Below are positions 1-13,082 of a stretch of 64,000 nt of DNA, piece by piece. This DNA is from Chaunax sp. Z400 (taxonomy: Eukaryota; Chordata; Actinopteri; Lophiiformes; Chaunacidae). Location of the stretch: positions 7,136,501 through 7,200,500 of the forward strand of contig CM075202.1 in NCBI GenBank assembly GCA_037577475.1, written 5' to 3'. The notes below the pieces were generated by a model. It ran no database searches. It saw only the letters and a program-made list of their open reading frames with translations, and was not told where the DNA came from. Position 1 is the stretch's first letter. Every line of letters begins with the position of its first letter. Made by a program: the position numbers and the translations under genes.

Positions 1-3000
1 AATCGAAAACAAGCATTCCTCCCCCCTTGTGTCCTCCATGCTGTGAGCTCAGCGGTAGATAATCATTTCTATGACTCAGCCTTTTACTACCACTGACACC
101 CAGTGTTAGACATACTGTATATAGTGAGCCGGAGAGCATTAACTGCAGGTACAGAGGCTCTTTGTGCGTTATTCCTTTATTTCCTTCCCAGCACATGGTG
201 AGTTTATCTGTGCATGTTTTTATCTCTGTGGTGTGTGTGCCACCCATTGTTAAGTGCACTGCAGAAGTAAATCAACAGTCCCCGCAGCCTTCGTGTCCCA
301 TAAAGCTCCCGTACTTCGCCACAACATGCAAAATGTTTGCATCTTCTTCACTGTGAGGCTTTGCTGCTTTTCTCGATTTTACATCATCGCAAACTCAAAG
401 GTGTCCTGTGGAGTTTTCTTAAACAAAAGTTATTATGTGATAATTATGTGTTGCAGGTGTTTTGTTTTGTTTTGTTTTAGACACAAAATGCATTGTGGGT
501 ATCTTTAGCCCCATTTCCACTGTACTATAATACTCGCCTTTATTGGTTTTCCACAAGCGAAAAAGTACCTGTACCCCACGGAATATCCTGCACAGTACAA
601 ATCAGTGGCCACCATACTCAAGCGACCAAAGTTTTTTTTTATCGTAGCCACTATATTGAGGAGGTGCAGACGTTCCCCTCTTAAACAGCTGATGAGAGGA
701 TCACGAGAGGTGGTAATCTGTAGAAATGTGGCTTCTGAGGTCTGACAAATGTGTTGAATGCATTCCTTTCCTCATAAAACATTTGCAAAGTCAATTTTTC
801 TTAAAAGTCTTAAACTTGGATTGTTTACATACATGTTTGCTAGCAAGCAGTCTCCATTTTCCCTGCCTTCGTTGGCACATTGCTGCATGTTTTGGTGCAT
901 TGCCACCAGCTCTAGACCAGTGGAAAAGTGCGGAACCATTGGTGCAAAAAGTGCATCACATCACCCACATGCAAGACTGCCCACTACAGTCATTGATGAA
1001 AATACTGCGACAGTGCTGAAAGGTTTCCCTGTTTCCTACAGTGTCACACCAGATGTGACTTCTCCTCCCTGGTGGTTAATGAGCCACACCTAATCTGACA
1101 CCAGGTGTTTTTCCTGAGCTATCGGTGAGGAACAAAAACCTCCAGGACACCGACATGAATGAACTGAGATGGAAACAAAGGCAATGACCCATAAACAGAA
1201 GAGATTTCCTACACTTAGATAAAACAATGTTTTATCACCAATTTTCACCAATTTACATGTGGCCTTATATTATAAATCATTGACTGTATAATATAACTGT
1301 AATTAAACATGCTCCTATGACCGGCCATTGTTCATGGTCATGACTATATTAAGAATGAATTATTAATTGGAAACATTTATAAATATTCCTGCAACATAAA
1401 ATGATAATAATAATATTCAATGTTTAACATTAAAATATTTAAAAACAACTTTATGTGTAATACAAAGTTGAAACCCAGAAAAACCTCACATTTTACTCAA
1501 GGTAATATTTTATTTTTATTCGGTCGCCTCCATCTGAAAGTTTAAAATATGAACTCGTCTGTGAAAATGTATGGCTGAGCCATGCCAGATTTTCGAATGC
1601 AGCTGTGGTCGTTTAACAATGAAGACAAATTTTCGTGATCACATGATCCTACAGAACTTCATGATGTCAAAAAGCATCATAAATGAAACACTGTGTGTTT
1701 AATGCATTCAATAAAAATGACACGTAAGTCAAGAGTTTTCTAATGTCACCCAACTGATATGGATCAATTTTGAAGTATAAAGGTATTCACTTGAACAAAG
1801 CAATATACGAATCAGAGGTGGACAAGATTGCCTGGACAATATCTGATCACATTTCCAATGAAAACTCAATCTGCCACAGTTCCAGACGCCCCTTTCTCAT
1901 CCGTCTCTGACACTACTTCTTCTGATCTCTGTGTCCCTGTCTTTCTTCTTCTTCCTCTCTTGCTCCCTTGCATTGATTAATTCCACAGGGCTTCCGTCTG
2001 ATGCTTTTCATGCACCGTCCTCCCACCATTGCCAGGGGCTAGGAAGCAGACCAGAGGGATACTGACTCAATAGATTGAAAACACAGAACTTTCTTCACTT
2101 ATGATCAAGAGTTGTTGATAGAGAGTGTTGAAAAGCAGCTCTGCGTCTTTAGTCTGCAGAGGCGGAGAAATTATTTTACCTGCTCAACAGAGACACATCG
2201 TTTAAAAAGCATACTGTAGCATAGCGCATGAGGAGAACGGGGGAAAAAAACATCCTTGGATTGTTGTGTAATGTTGCTGTCAATGAAGCAACCTAAAAAA
2301 AGATCAACTGACTGACCGACACGAGTGCAAGCATAACCTCACTGGTGGACATAATTGGTCTCACTGTGTGGAATATAGTTACGTTGGCAAAAAGTGTGTA
2401 TAAAAGAAGATTGTGTTGGGGAAATATAACTTTAGACAGGATAGAGAGTCAACAGACCTCGGTTCACTGAGCTGCTAAACATATTATAGTGTATTACAGT
2501 GAAATAGGGCTCATTTAGACAAACTGATATCATCCAACAACTCATAACAAAAAATAAAAGGGCATCATTAACTTGCAAAGTCTGACTTTCTTACAGTAGG
2601 TTGTTTATTTTAAGCCTAAACCATCAATTATTTGACAAATTAAACATTAAGTCATTCTAGAAGTCCCTCTACATAGCTCTTAATGCAGCTTTGCAATGCT
2701 TTAACCCCGTGAGAGTTGAAAAGATACTGCACTAGAGCATATATGAACAGCGTAATGTGCCACACTGCAGCAGATCAGCGTGGTCCTGACTGAGACATGA
2801 GAGGAAATCCATTGGAAACCATAACCAGAGCAATGTTCCATTTCAATAAAGGGCTCATCAGGAGCTTTTCTCTGCAGGCACTGTCCCCTTTTGATGAGAG
2901 GAGGCCCATGATAAATGCCTCATAATCATACCTACCCTTGTAAAATATGGATGAACTTGTTGCTCCTAGCAACGGCTCAAAATGGCAGGTGGTGAGAGTG

Positions 3001-3269
3001 CGTGATCGGGGGTGCATAATGCCTTTTGCATGCAAACATGCAATTATACTTGTCCACTTACCTGTCATTGGGGGGAATCAGATTGGCCCTTCTTGGATTT
3101 TATGAGACAACTAAGGGGAAAGGAGAATAAAGAATTCAAATGTTAAAAGAAGAAGAGTTTTATAAAACACCATTACAGTGATAGATCCACAAAAAGGGGA
3201 GGATTACAACACAGGGATGTTCAAAACAGCTGTAAAACCTGATATAATGTATATCTAGACTGCTTCTAC
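1..3269. other. Intergenic sequence, no gene seen
   Basis: All six frames are broken and no exon-like block with splice signals was recognised. The first kilobase contains a repeat-like segment (506-682), listed separately. The remainder is AT-rich sequence in which I see nothing else. Confidence 0.5.
506..682. repeat. Degraded dispersed repeat of a 'tttccactgtac' DNA-element type
   Basis: The segment opens with tagccccatttccactgtac and continues with ttccacaagcgaaaaagtac and a run near ctgtacc. I recognise the style from short non-autonomous DNA elements common in fish, which carry a 'tttccactgcacagtac' end. A weak reverse-complement match (ccagtggaaaagtgcgg) near 912-928 could be the other terminus, giving an element of about 420 bp. 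Confidence 0.4.
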
Positions 3270-3820
3270 TATTTCTTCATCTAAATTAACAACCTCTCTA
3301 TTAGACCCCATCTCCAATAAGCTGCCCAAAGACATTTTACTATTACTTAGCACGTATCTACTAGATATGATCTCTTTTTATCAACAGGCTGCGTACCACA
3401 ATCCTGTAAAGTAGCTGTAATTAAACATCTTAAAAAGCCTACTCTAGATCCAGAGGTTTTAGGTAACTATAGACCTAAAATGTAACCATCGCCTCATCTC
3501 TAAACTTCTTAATAAAGTGGAGTCTATTAGAGGAGGTCCAGTGTAGCACAAAGATAGCATTGGTCAAAGCTGCAAATGACCTTCTAATTGCATCAGAGGA
3601 GGTATTCGTCTAGTGATGTGTTTGAAGGCAATGGCTATGATCACATTCTATTACAAAGACTGGAACATTTAATTGTCTTTAAAGGAAGTGCAGTGGTTTC
3701 CTCGCCACTGTCGCCAAGTACTTGCCAAAGGAGGGATGTTGGATCCTGTAAAATAAAGAGTATGTCCTAGATCAGCTGGTTTGGAATGCGTCATGAGGTG
3801 TGCTTTGATTTGAAACATTT
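3270..3820 (+). mobile_element. L2-type LINE remnant (reverse transcriptase fragments and 3' end)
   Basis: Forward-strand pieces read LDPISNKLPKDILLLLS, then after a frameshift VAVIKHLKKPTLDPEVLGNY plus RP, then ALVKAANDLLIASE, then GYDHILLQRLEHLI. These are the N-terminal landmarks of the reverse transcriptase of fish L2-like LINEs, in the right order. The segment between YRP and the FQSGFR-type motif is missing, the catalytic YADD region is absent, and stops and frameshifts interrupt the frame. After 3704 the text (ctgtcgccaagtacttgcc, then ataaagagt...cctagatc) resembles the 3' end of such elements, so the copy is internally deleted and dead. Confidence 0.78.
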
Positions 3821-6800
3821 AGCAGTGTCTAACGTTAGGCATCCGTCACTTATGTGTCCCCAGATATAGCATTTCTGCTGTTACCGATTCCAAAATGACT
3901 CATTTGGGACTCAAGCAAGACTCCAGATGTAAGATTTGTTCTTGGTTAAGACTTTAGACTTTGTCCATCAAGTGGCAAAGGATTACCTAAAACTCACAAG
4001 TCCTTATACGGCCTATAATTCAAGGTTAGTGTTATTATGGTATTACCCGATCAGCACTAGAGTCAGTTAAAAAGGTGGAAATGCAGCGTTGAACTTCGTG
4101 CACTTTCAATGTGACTTTCCGAGAGTACAAACTAAATCTAAAGTCCCTCCAACATGAACCTTGAAGCACTCCATTAAAATCATTTGGTGTACAATATTCA
4201 AGGCTGCGGTGAGATTTAAAGGATTTAAAATGGAACTTTCCCCAACATCAGCCACTAAAACGAAGGTCATTAGTCTCTCTGAGGAATTCAATTTCTGCAC
4301 TCTGAGGGGCTCTAAAACCAGATCAGGATTTCTCAGATATTATGATAACTCATAAAATATTTTAACTGGGTTGTGACATCCTAAAAACACTATGAGGATA
4401 AAGACAGGACTTCTGAGAGTCAGAGACATATCATTTTCAGCGGATGAGAGGTCAGGGCTAGGAGAGGATTAAAAACTCGTCGAAAAGACGCCAGCAGTCA
4501 ACGAGCTAATGAAAACGCCGCCACCGAAGGAACTGCATACATCATTAAGAAACAACGTCTTGACGACAGTTAGAGGACGTAACGTGAGACACAGTTTCCG
4601 CTGCGACGTGAAACAAATGGCTTCGAAAGCAGCACTTCTCACTGGATTCGACCACGAGGTAAAAGGTCACCTCGTGTTTTTATTTTTATTCATATTCTGT
4701 TTTCTTACACTTCATACACTGTACTGTAGGTGACACACTGAGTATGGATGGGATTACCTCAGACAACCCCAACTTTAAAAAATTCAAACTATACCTTTAA
4801 AGGCAGCGACTGGAGGAGGAATAACAAATGAATAAGTAACACTGAAAAACACCCCAGAGTTCTAGTGTTTCTCCGAGATAAGGTTACAGAATCTTGCATC
4901 ATAACCTCGCTCTCTAATACTTCCGCATCGTGTCCTTCATAATGTTGTAGGACACTCGCCGCCACATTGATGATGAATTTATCAGTGGATCCATTCAGAG
5001 TTAGTTTGGATGAAATAGAGACTTTTTTTTTTCCTCCTTGCATTTTCAACAGCCTCTAAAAATGTATTTGCTCTACATAGTGGTTAACAAGTGACATCTC
5101 AAACAGAGCTCTTGGATCTGTAGGCTATTGTTAAAACACACTTGGCAATTGGCAACAGAGACAGGAAATTGGAATCTTAAGGATTATAATTTTGCCATTG
5201 ATAGTTGTTAGAGGGTTTGGATGGCTTGTGTGAGAAATGGCTTTAATATAAAGATTGTGTGCAAAATGTCTTTTTCTCTTTCAGCTTCCAGATGAGAACT
5301 AAACAACCTAAAAAAAAACAATCTCAGCTAACATTCTGGAGGTTTTAATCGTACCATATGATATATTCAGCAAATGAAATGTGCCCAGTTGTCTTGGAAC
5401 TCGCAGACGCTCAGCTGCTATTGATGCTATTTTCTCATCACTGTATTTTCTCTTCTGTGTTTGCCGTAAGCCATCGCTAAAACCCCACAAGAGCCCCACA
5501 TACTAACGAACCTTGTGAAATCGCTTCCACTGTCAACAATGAGCTTCCAATCTCAACCTAAAGTAAATAATTCTTAACAAAGGCAATTTGTGCGAGATTC
5601 ACTTTATTTCAGCAAAATTCTAGGCACAACAGAAGCATAATTGTTTTGCGGAACTTCACTCTTCTTCCTACATTAGCATGGATCTTTGACACGGACTGTA
5701 AATATATTGTAGATATTAGCATATGAATCCACAGCGGGCTCGTGTTCATTAAATGGTCAATGGAGCCATTTTGACGTTATGTCAATTAGAGACTATGAAT
5801 GAAGTTGTTCCTTCTCTGAACTACACAGAAATAGGAATATATATATATAAGATATATATGAATATCAGAAAGACTTAATAAAGTTTCTAAGTTCATAGAC
5901 CAGCATACTTTATGGAGTTTATTCCTCTGTTGGTGAGAGGACAGCTGCCTACTTGATGTGTGTATTTCCGCCCGTCATGTTGTGAGTGTAGCTTCACCCC
6001 ATCTTGCCTTCGGCTTGTTACAAACTGTCATGTAATGAGATTGGCAGAGAAAAATGAACCGAGCTGCTGGGCCAGGCAGACATCTATGGCCGTCATGCAA
6101 ACGCTCACATCAGACGACAACGATGCGGCGGCTGTTACAGCTGGCTAGTGATGCTTGACTTTTGTTTTAGCTGCTAGTATCGCATCTGGGATGGCAGAGA
6201 AAATAAATGCTGGGGAGGGGCGTGTGTGGCGGAGGGAAGGGGAGGCACATGGGAACGAACACACACCTACACAAAACACCTACAAGCCAAAGTATCACTC
6301 CCTCACCTTCAGTCTTTCTGAGCAAAGTGTTTCATGGCATTAAGCGATTGCACGGCTTGTCCTCCTCCCTCCTCCTTCCGTGTTTGTGTATCTTAACGCG
6401 AGTAACGGACCCTACAAGAGCACAGTGTGACGGATGCTGCTGTAATAGCAGTTGCTGCAGAAACCACATCATCAATCAAACAATAGCTACATTCATTTAG
6501 CACTTAACCGCCGATTGTGTTGTTTCCTCAAACAAAGTGAGACATTCTTCACTGTCTTTGACCAAACTGTTGATGATCTCCGATTGTGATCAGAAGAGCA
6601 AAAACTCATATCATAAAGAGTGATTGAGTGTCCATACATATGGGTTAAATCCAAGATGAGACAATGAAGGTGATATTATTCTGTGTTATTTGATTAATTC
6701 ATATTGCAAGTTTTAAGTGGTTCCACTGGTTCTCATACAGTATGTGATGTCATGTCATGTTGATGAAGTGAGTGTCCAGTTTGCAAGTTCTCAAATATTC

Positions 6801-9260
6801 AAAAGAAATAAAATGATTCCCTCCTTAAACTTGGAGGCCACTGTTCTCTCCACACAAAGGAGTTAATTAGTGATCAATTCAGTCCCTCAAAAGAGCGCCA
6901 AGGATGCTTTATCTTGCAAAAACTCATCCCTGAGACTATTAAACTTTACAACATGTGCCTGCTCTGGCTTTCTTTGTAACACTCTTTTGTTTTACTCATT
7001 GGTGCTGCTTTTTTCTGTCGTTCCTGTTATCCTTGCCAGCCTTCAGGAACATTTCCATTGTCGGCTTTTTCACTTTTACTGAGAGCAGAATAAAGCTCAA
7101 CAATGAACTCTGAGACAAAAAAGACTACAAAGATGTCTAAATGCCGCAAGCCTTTTGCCATATAAATAACCTATTTTTTTGTAATCTCTATTCTTTTCCT
7201 CATGCACCACACTTCTTTTTGACTTTTCAGTACTTTTGGTTAGGGATTGTTTGTTATAATGTGTGCATCTCTGCAGAATATTGGTGCACAATAGCCACCC
7301 CTCTACTGCATAAAGCCAAAAGACACATCACAGAGCACACACAGCCAGAATAGTGTATTCCATTTTCCTAAATGAACTTCATGAACCTGAGGACGATGAG
7401 GTCTTTGAGGATCTTTTGCTGCAGATCCACATATCAGTGTTTGGATTACAGTTGTTTTTGAGAATTGAAGTGATTTTTTCCCCTACTTTTCTCTGTGATG
7501 TCACTTGCATACTCTCTCTCTTTTATATTTTAGCTTAAAAAGCTTAGCTTATTGATTATATTTAGTCACGATTTGACAAATAGCTGTGATGCTGCCTTGA
7601 GACATCATGCAGAGTACCAGAAAACTGAAGCCACTCGATATAATTCAACCACTGATTTGTTTTGTTTACTCCTGTGCACTTCCTGTTGTGACACATCATG
7701 TCTTCTGTGAAAAGACCTATTAGGAGCATCAGTAAAATGTACCGCAGTCTGGCCATCTTTTAACATGTGCGATATGTCTTCCTGCTAACAATCTCCTCTC
7801 TGCCGATGAATCACATCAACGAGGAATCAGAATATCGGTTATCACATCATCGGTGGACAAACTGGAGCCTTTAAATTCACTACATCATGTGAAGGATTGA
7901 TCATCATCTCTTAAAGGAAGTAGATAAAGCAACAAACAACTCAGCACAAGGTCCATTTAGTCACCATGAGGTTTAGTGGCTGTTCTAGAGCTCTCAGAAC
8001 TATTACCTGACACTTTGTATGTAATTGTACACATTCAAAATTCTTTTTAGTGGACTTTAAGGTCTTCTTGCCCATGTTTGTTGATTAATTGCTTGATTTT
8101 GATTACTTTTGGAGCAGTCAAAGGCCCGACTACAACATAATCCTTTAATGTTTCTCTTAATCCTGTGTCAGTTTTTCTTTGTAGCTTGTTATTGTATTCA
8201 CTGGAAGCAGAATCAAGAGGCTGCGTGGGATTTTAAAGCAATGAGGCCATGACATTTTGATGATATCTTGATCCACGATTCATCCCTGTTTTAACGTCCC
8301 CTTGGCCGGAACATGATGTTGTTGAGGTTGAGAGATAAGCCCGGAAAGAAGTCAGCAGGTTATGGAAATGAACTCCGAGGAACTGAATGGAAACCTGCCA
8401 TTAACGTCATCCACCCTCTCAATATTACGCCCTATAAATGACTTAGTCAAGATCAGTATGCTAGAATGTTGACGGGGGAAAGTTTTCGATATTTTTAATG
8501 TGCAGTTTGGTGAGGAAATAACCTAACGAGGTGACAAACAATTATTCACAGATGACAGAAGGATATGCATGATACAGCAAAACTTTTCTCCCTTCATCTG
8601 TTTTCCCTCCTAACAAACAAACAAGCATTAATGAAGCCTCTCTTTCTCTCTCGCTGATGTTCTTCTATCTATCCTGACTCCTCAGCAGTAATTTGGGATG
8701 TTGTGCTGCACGTCAATCATGGAGAAACTGGAGATTGCATAATCAGAATCGGATAGAGTTCATGTGTGTGATACTTCACCTGCTGAGCGATTTATATGCA
8801 ACCCAGCTTCCCCTTCTCTCAAAAAGGGTTTGAAGGAGCAAAATGTGAAAAGTGCGTCGCAGTCGATTGGATGTGTGTGAGAAACAAACTTGTCTGAAAG
8901 CCTGTCCTCAATTGCGCTCAGAGACTCAGGAGGAAGAGGATAAAAGAGGATTGAAAATATACTCAGATGCTTCGGTTCTCAAAAAAAAAGAATAGATGCA
9001 AGATTTTAACATTTAACGATAAGTTGTGCTTCCATCTGTAATGTCAAATATTTTCCATCTGACTGAAAAAGAAGGAAATTAAGAAAAATGTTCAAATAAG
9101 TCTAGTGTCCTTAATTTTCAAATATCTCTTTTATACTTATTTTTAGAGTCTTGTGCAAACTTTCAAACCATAGCTGTTCTATACTATTTTCCTTTCTTTC
9201 CCCCTATGCATGCACAAAGTCTCTCTTCCTCTCCATGTCCAATTAATGCTGCAGAATTAC
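3821..9260. other. Intergenic sequence, no gene seen
   Basis: No recognisable coding exon. Short open frames here are under 90 codons and lack family signatures. The stretch includes a small AT dinucleotide tract near 5838-5860 and otherwise ordinary sequence. Confidence 0.45.
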
Positions 9261-9366
9261 CAGTTGTGTCCATATCTTGGAGAGCAGAATGAGGGGTTTT
9301 CTTCTTTGGAGCTTCTGCTGAATATTCAAACAGTCTTAGTTTCAAAACTGGGAGGAGCACATCATC
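9261..9366 (-). CDS. Exon-like block of unknown product
   Basis: A pyrimidine-rich acceptor (cttgttacattccag) precedes an open frame DDVLLPVLKLRLFEYSAEAP and KKKTPHSALQDMDTT, followed by a donor gtaatt. The block is 106 bp, phase 0 in and phase 1 out. The composition looks protein-like, but I do not recognise a family. It lies on the same strand as the blocks at 11.3, 15.8 and 16.2 kb. It could equally be chance or a decayed repeat. Confidence 0.2.
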
Positions 9367-9755
9367 CTGGAATGTAACAAGAAAACATTTAAATGTATAC
9401 AATCATGTGGGGTATTTTCATTTTAACTGATTGTCATGCAGACTTATCAAGGTAGGTATATACACACATCCTCATAATGTGTGTTATAGTCACTACCAAA
9501 CACTTTTTTTGGAGGGAGCTTTTTGTGATGTGAGATCATTTCCAATGTTTTTTGTTAAGTCATTGTTACCTCAAATCCATAAGACAGCAGAACCCAGAGT
9601 TGAGTGCCCAGTCAAACTGTATTGATATCTCCATTTTTAATGCACCTAGAGATGGATATGGAGAGAATTTTATCAATACTGTGATCAGTACTTATATTAT
9701 TCAACACTGTTATTGATGTGCCTTCAATATTCTGTCATTACAGTAAAAGGATACG

Positions 9756-9825
9756 TGAAAATTATTATTATTATTATATTATATACCTTTATATTGTTAT
9801 TATTATTATACCTTTATATTATTAT
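9756..9825. repeat. ATT/TTA-rich simple sequence
   Basis: The stretch is made of repeated att/tta triplets interrupted by tatacctttatattg, and it looks like a degraded trinucleotide microsatellite. Confidence 0.6.
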
Positions 9826-11274
9826 ACAAACAGTCAGGCCAAACAGAAGGAAGACCACATTAAGGAAAATTAAAGCAAGACTACATCACACAAGAGGAAA
9901 TAAATAAAGAAGAAAGCATAGGAGTAATAAAAAAAAGAAAGAAAGAAAGGGAGCATTAACATCACATTGGATTTGACGGCCTGTTTAAAAGCCTTACTGC
10001 TCATATTTAGTCCATATCCTGATTTGCTACTGCTTCAGACATCTCCAAGAATCTTCTCCACCTCTATCTCCACCTGCATTAAGTTCAACCTCTGTTGTAT
10101 GCATGCTGGAGGGTCTTTATTTCCAAGTTAATTTGCTCAGCTCTCTGCAAGCTGCTGTGTTGTATTGCTTGCAGGAGTAAGCATCCCTTAGAGAGAATCC
10201 ATACTGCCAAGTGAAATCTCATTGCCATTTGTTATCCTGCGAGCTGCGGTATGGAATTAGACTGCTTATCATGGGTAGCCAAATCCATTCAGTGCATCTC
10301 AGTGGCTTTAGACTACTTCAATCATAACATGCAGTAACATGTAGGTGGGAGGCCGTTGTTTAGGAAAATTAAGGATTAATGCTTGTTGGTGAGACTAAAC
10401 CTGTCAGCTGACACCCTGGAGACAGGCACACACTGTGGAGGGAATGATGAAGATGCATCACCCTGAAAATAATGTCAGCACCACTGTGCCTTTATTGCCA
10501 GCAAAGCATGAGATGAGTCTATTGGTAGAGCAATGACACTTACACCTTACTGACACCGTAATAAATGGCTTTGCCCGGGATCTTTCACCCTATAACCAAA
10601 ACCATCTTGTCTCCGGAGAACATAGCGCCGCTGTGTGCTGCAACAATTACTCTTACAATGCCTGCACACTATATACACACAGAAACACATTTTCAGAGTA
10701 GACTGCCATTGTGTCACGTTATGTAACGATCCGGTTGAACTTGATTCAATTTGTAATTAATTGCTGCAGCCTCGTGGGAAATTTAATTTACAGCCAGAGG
10801 TGTTTTCGCTCTTGAATACAGAAAATAGGTGAAAAGCACTTTGGAAAATAATAAAGTACGAGTCTCTCTGTGTACATATCCCATGCACCATAAGCAGCAT
10901 GCGTGTAGCTATTTTGTCGCATTAGTATTAACAACACAACAAACTCAAATTGAGTAGTACCACTTTTGCTTTTAGACTGCTAATGAGGCTTATTCTATTT
11001 TGGATATTTCATTTATTTTGTAAGACTGAAATTGTCTTTTCTTAATAAATGTATATAAGTTTAAAAAAAATATTTTTTTTAGTTTTGTTTGAGTATTTCA
11101 ACCAGGGGATATTTCTAAGAGGAACAGATAAGAATGAGAGAATGTAAGTAATATACATTCGTTGTGAACAGAAGATATAGTCTTTGGTGCTTTGACCTCT
11201 GCAGGAAGTAGGTCACCATGGGTAGCTGTCTGATGAAGTAGGTGCTTCTAGTATGAAGGAGACTTCCCATGGAA

Positions 11275-11442
11275 CCTAGACATTATGAGGTATGGAGCTC
11301 GATGTTGGGATGATTTCACAAAAGGAAGCCCTCTGATTGGATAATTTGACTGGGGATGGGACAGGTATCCAGCTTTGAGGTGGTGAAGATTGAGAGATTG
11401 TGATGTAGAACTTTCGCAAAGCTTTATTTGTCTCCTTAGAGA
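11275..11442 (-). CDS. Exon-like block of unknown product ending in a stop
   Basis: An acceptor-like tttttctctaag precedes an open frame ETNKALRKFYITISQSSPPQ, then SWIPVPSPVKL and PTSSSIPHNV with a TAG stop at the low-coordinate end. It is rich in Ser and Pro, like the block at 15757-16131, with a loosely similar order (PVP...S-P...PTSSSIPH versus PVPLLSPI...LPSSITSSPH). I know no family for it, and it may be noncoding. Confidence 0.15.
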
Positions 11443-12239
11443 AAAACAATAAGATGAAATTGAAGTAAATGTGAGGTTTATTCTCAGCCTGCACAGCTAT
11501 TGAGTGTGTATTCACTTAATAACGTATCTAAGAAAATTGCAAAAAGACCCAAAACCTCCATTTTCTCCTCCTTCTTCTGTCTACAGTAGTTAACGGATTG
11601 TTAGATCAACAGCTGCTAGAGACTGGTGAAATATCTGGAGCTGGATAATTGGAGTGGAGACGCTGCAGAAAGTGGAGACTGGAAATTAAGAAGAAATGGA
11701 GATTGGGGAGGGAGGAGGGGAGGAAGTGTCTGGATATTTACTTTTTCCCAGATACTTCCCCCTCATATGCATACATATACTATGAGCAGAGATGGAAAAT
11801 GACATGCACAAATATAGGAGTATAATAGATATAGGCCTTTTATATATTAACATCAAATGCAGTAGGAGAGATGGTGAATATCTAAAGTAAGTCCTAAAGA
11901 CCACGTACCTCCAGGCCAGGTTGTGTCGACTGAATATTTTCTCTCATTACATGATTTTTTTTTTAACAATCTGAAGGCCATTCATCATTTTGACAAATTA
12001 CAATAGTATAGAGTTTGATCAACATTATTAATTCACATATAACACTATCAATAACCACCATCTAGGTATCTGTAGCAGACCTCCCTGATCAGTTAGTGGC
12101 AAGTGTGCATATTAATAATCTAATTTCTAGTCTTTCCTTTGACGTCACATGCATGACCTCATTGTTTAACTGGCTTTAGCTAGCATGCATAGCATTGGCA
12201 TCAGGCTGTTTACGAGGTTCACTATCACAACCTCCTCTA

Positions 12240-12525
12240 CCGTCACCATTTTTGTTGTTGTCAAAACCTTTGATTGTTCACTGTTGTGACGTCCTGAATG
12301 AGCCTTCGTCATGCTCTTGGAGGAATGTTGGAAGGTCGGTTCACTATTGTCCCAAGTCTTCTCCTTTCGTAGATGACGTGTCTCATTGTGGATCTGCGGA
12401 GAAGCAGAGCCTTAGAAATATCTGTGGAACCCTTCTCAGACTGATGTATTTCAATCGGCTTCCTCATCTCGTCTGGAATTTCTTTTGATTTTGACCTACT
12501 AGAGACTTCTTCATGCTTCTGGAAC
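12240..12525 (-). pseudogene. Tc1/mariner-type transposase remnant (N-terminal helix-turn-helix part)
   Basis: Read on the minus strand, the frame gives SKEIPDEMRKPIEIHQSEKG, STDISKALLLRRSTMRHVIY, ERRRLGTIVNRPSN, then a stop and RRLIQDVTTVNN. This follows the order of the N-terminal DNA-binding part of fish Tc1 transposases: SKE, then an H-x-S-G-K-G-like turn, I-S-K-A-L, a hydrophobic I-Y-K-W-like helix end, T-V-x-x-x-x-R, and R-x-I-Q-x-V-T. Stops and substitutions show it is dead. The catalytic DDE region was not found next to it. Confidence 0.75.
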
Positions 12526-12800
12526 AGGTCTATTTAACTGAGGGTTGGATTGAACAGGGCGAGCGAACTAGAGTCCTCCTCCATACACACTATAAAACTG
12601 ACAATTTGACAAGCAAGCAACAGGTGTGCAGAGGTATGCATGCAGAGTTCAGACCTCTTGTTCATTGTTCGCACAACTACTTTAGCTACTGTGTAAGAGT
12701 GGGAACTCAGGGAATGAACCTTCAAGCCGTCTGTGTCGGCTGCTTTTCACCTTCGAGTGAGTCCATTCAGGACTTGTATAAACACTTTTGACTTTATATA
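12526..12800. repeat. Probable continuation of the Tc1-like element 5' of the transposase relic
   Basis: This follows the transposase start on its upstream side (higher coordinates). Phrases such as aacaggtctatttaactga and ggattgaacagg resemble the untranslated part of fish Tc1 elements. The terminal inverted repeat was not identified. Confidence 0.35.
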
Positions 12801-13079
12801 AATATATGTTTTCAGAACTAACAGTCCTTGAAATCTCTATTCTGGTCAGATGTGGATGAACTTTAAGAGCCCAGCAGTGGATAATCATCCTCCTTCTATT
12901 AATGTAGAAACTCATCATGGCTGCATTAATTTAGAAATGAGCCCGAGGCTTTTAATGCTGTAATTTGTTTTTGGCCTGACTGGCAATCATCATCTCATCT
13001 TCAGACTTAACAGCCTCGCCTCATTATCTGGCCAATATCCATGGAAGACTTGCATGAATGGCCACTCTTCAATGCTCAC

Positions 13080-13082
<3 letters not shown>

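Noticed and set aside
4789..5049. Minus-strand frame of 86 codons ending in a hydrophobic segment
   Set aside because: No splice or start context, and the surrounding sequence looks like ordinary intergenic DNA.
5308..5499. Minus-strand frame with a Lys/Arg-rich stretch
   Set aside because: It looked exon-like at first but has no convincing acceptor or donor and no known domain.
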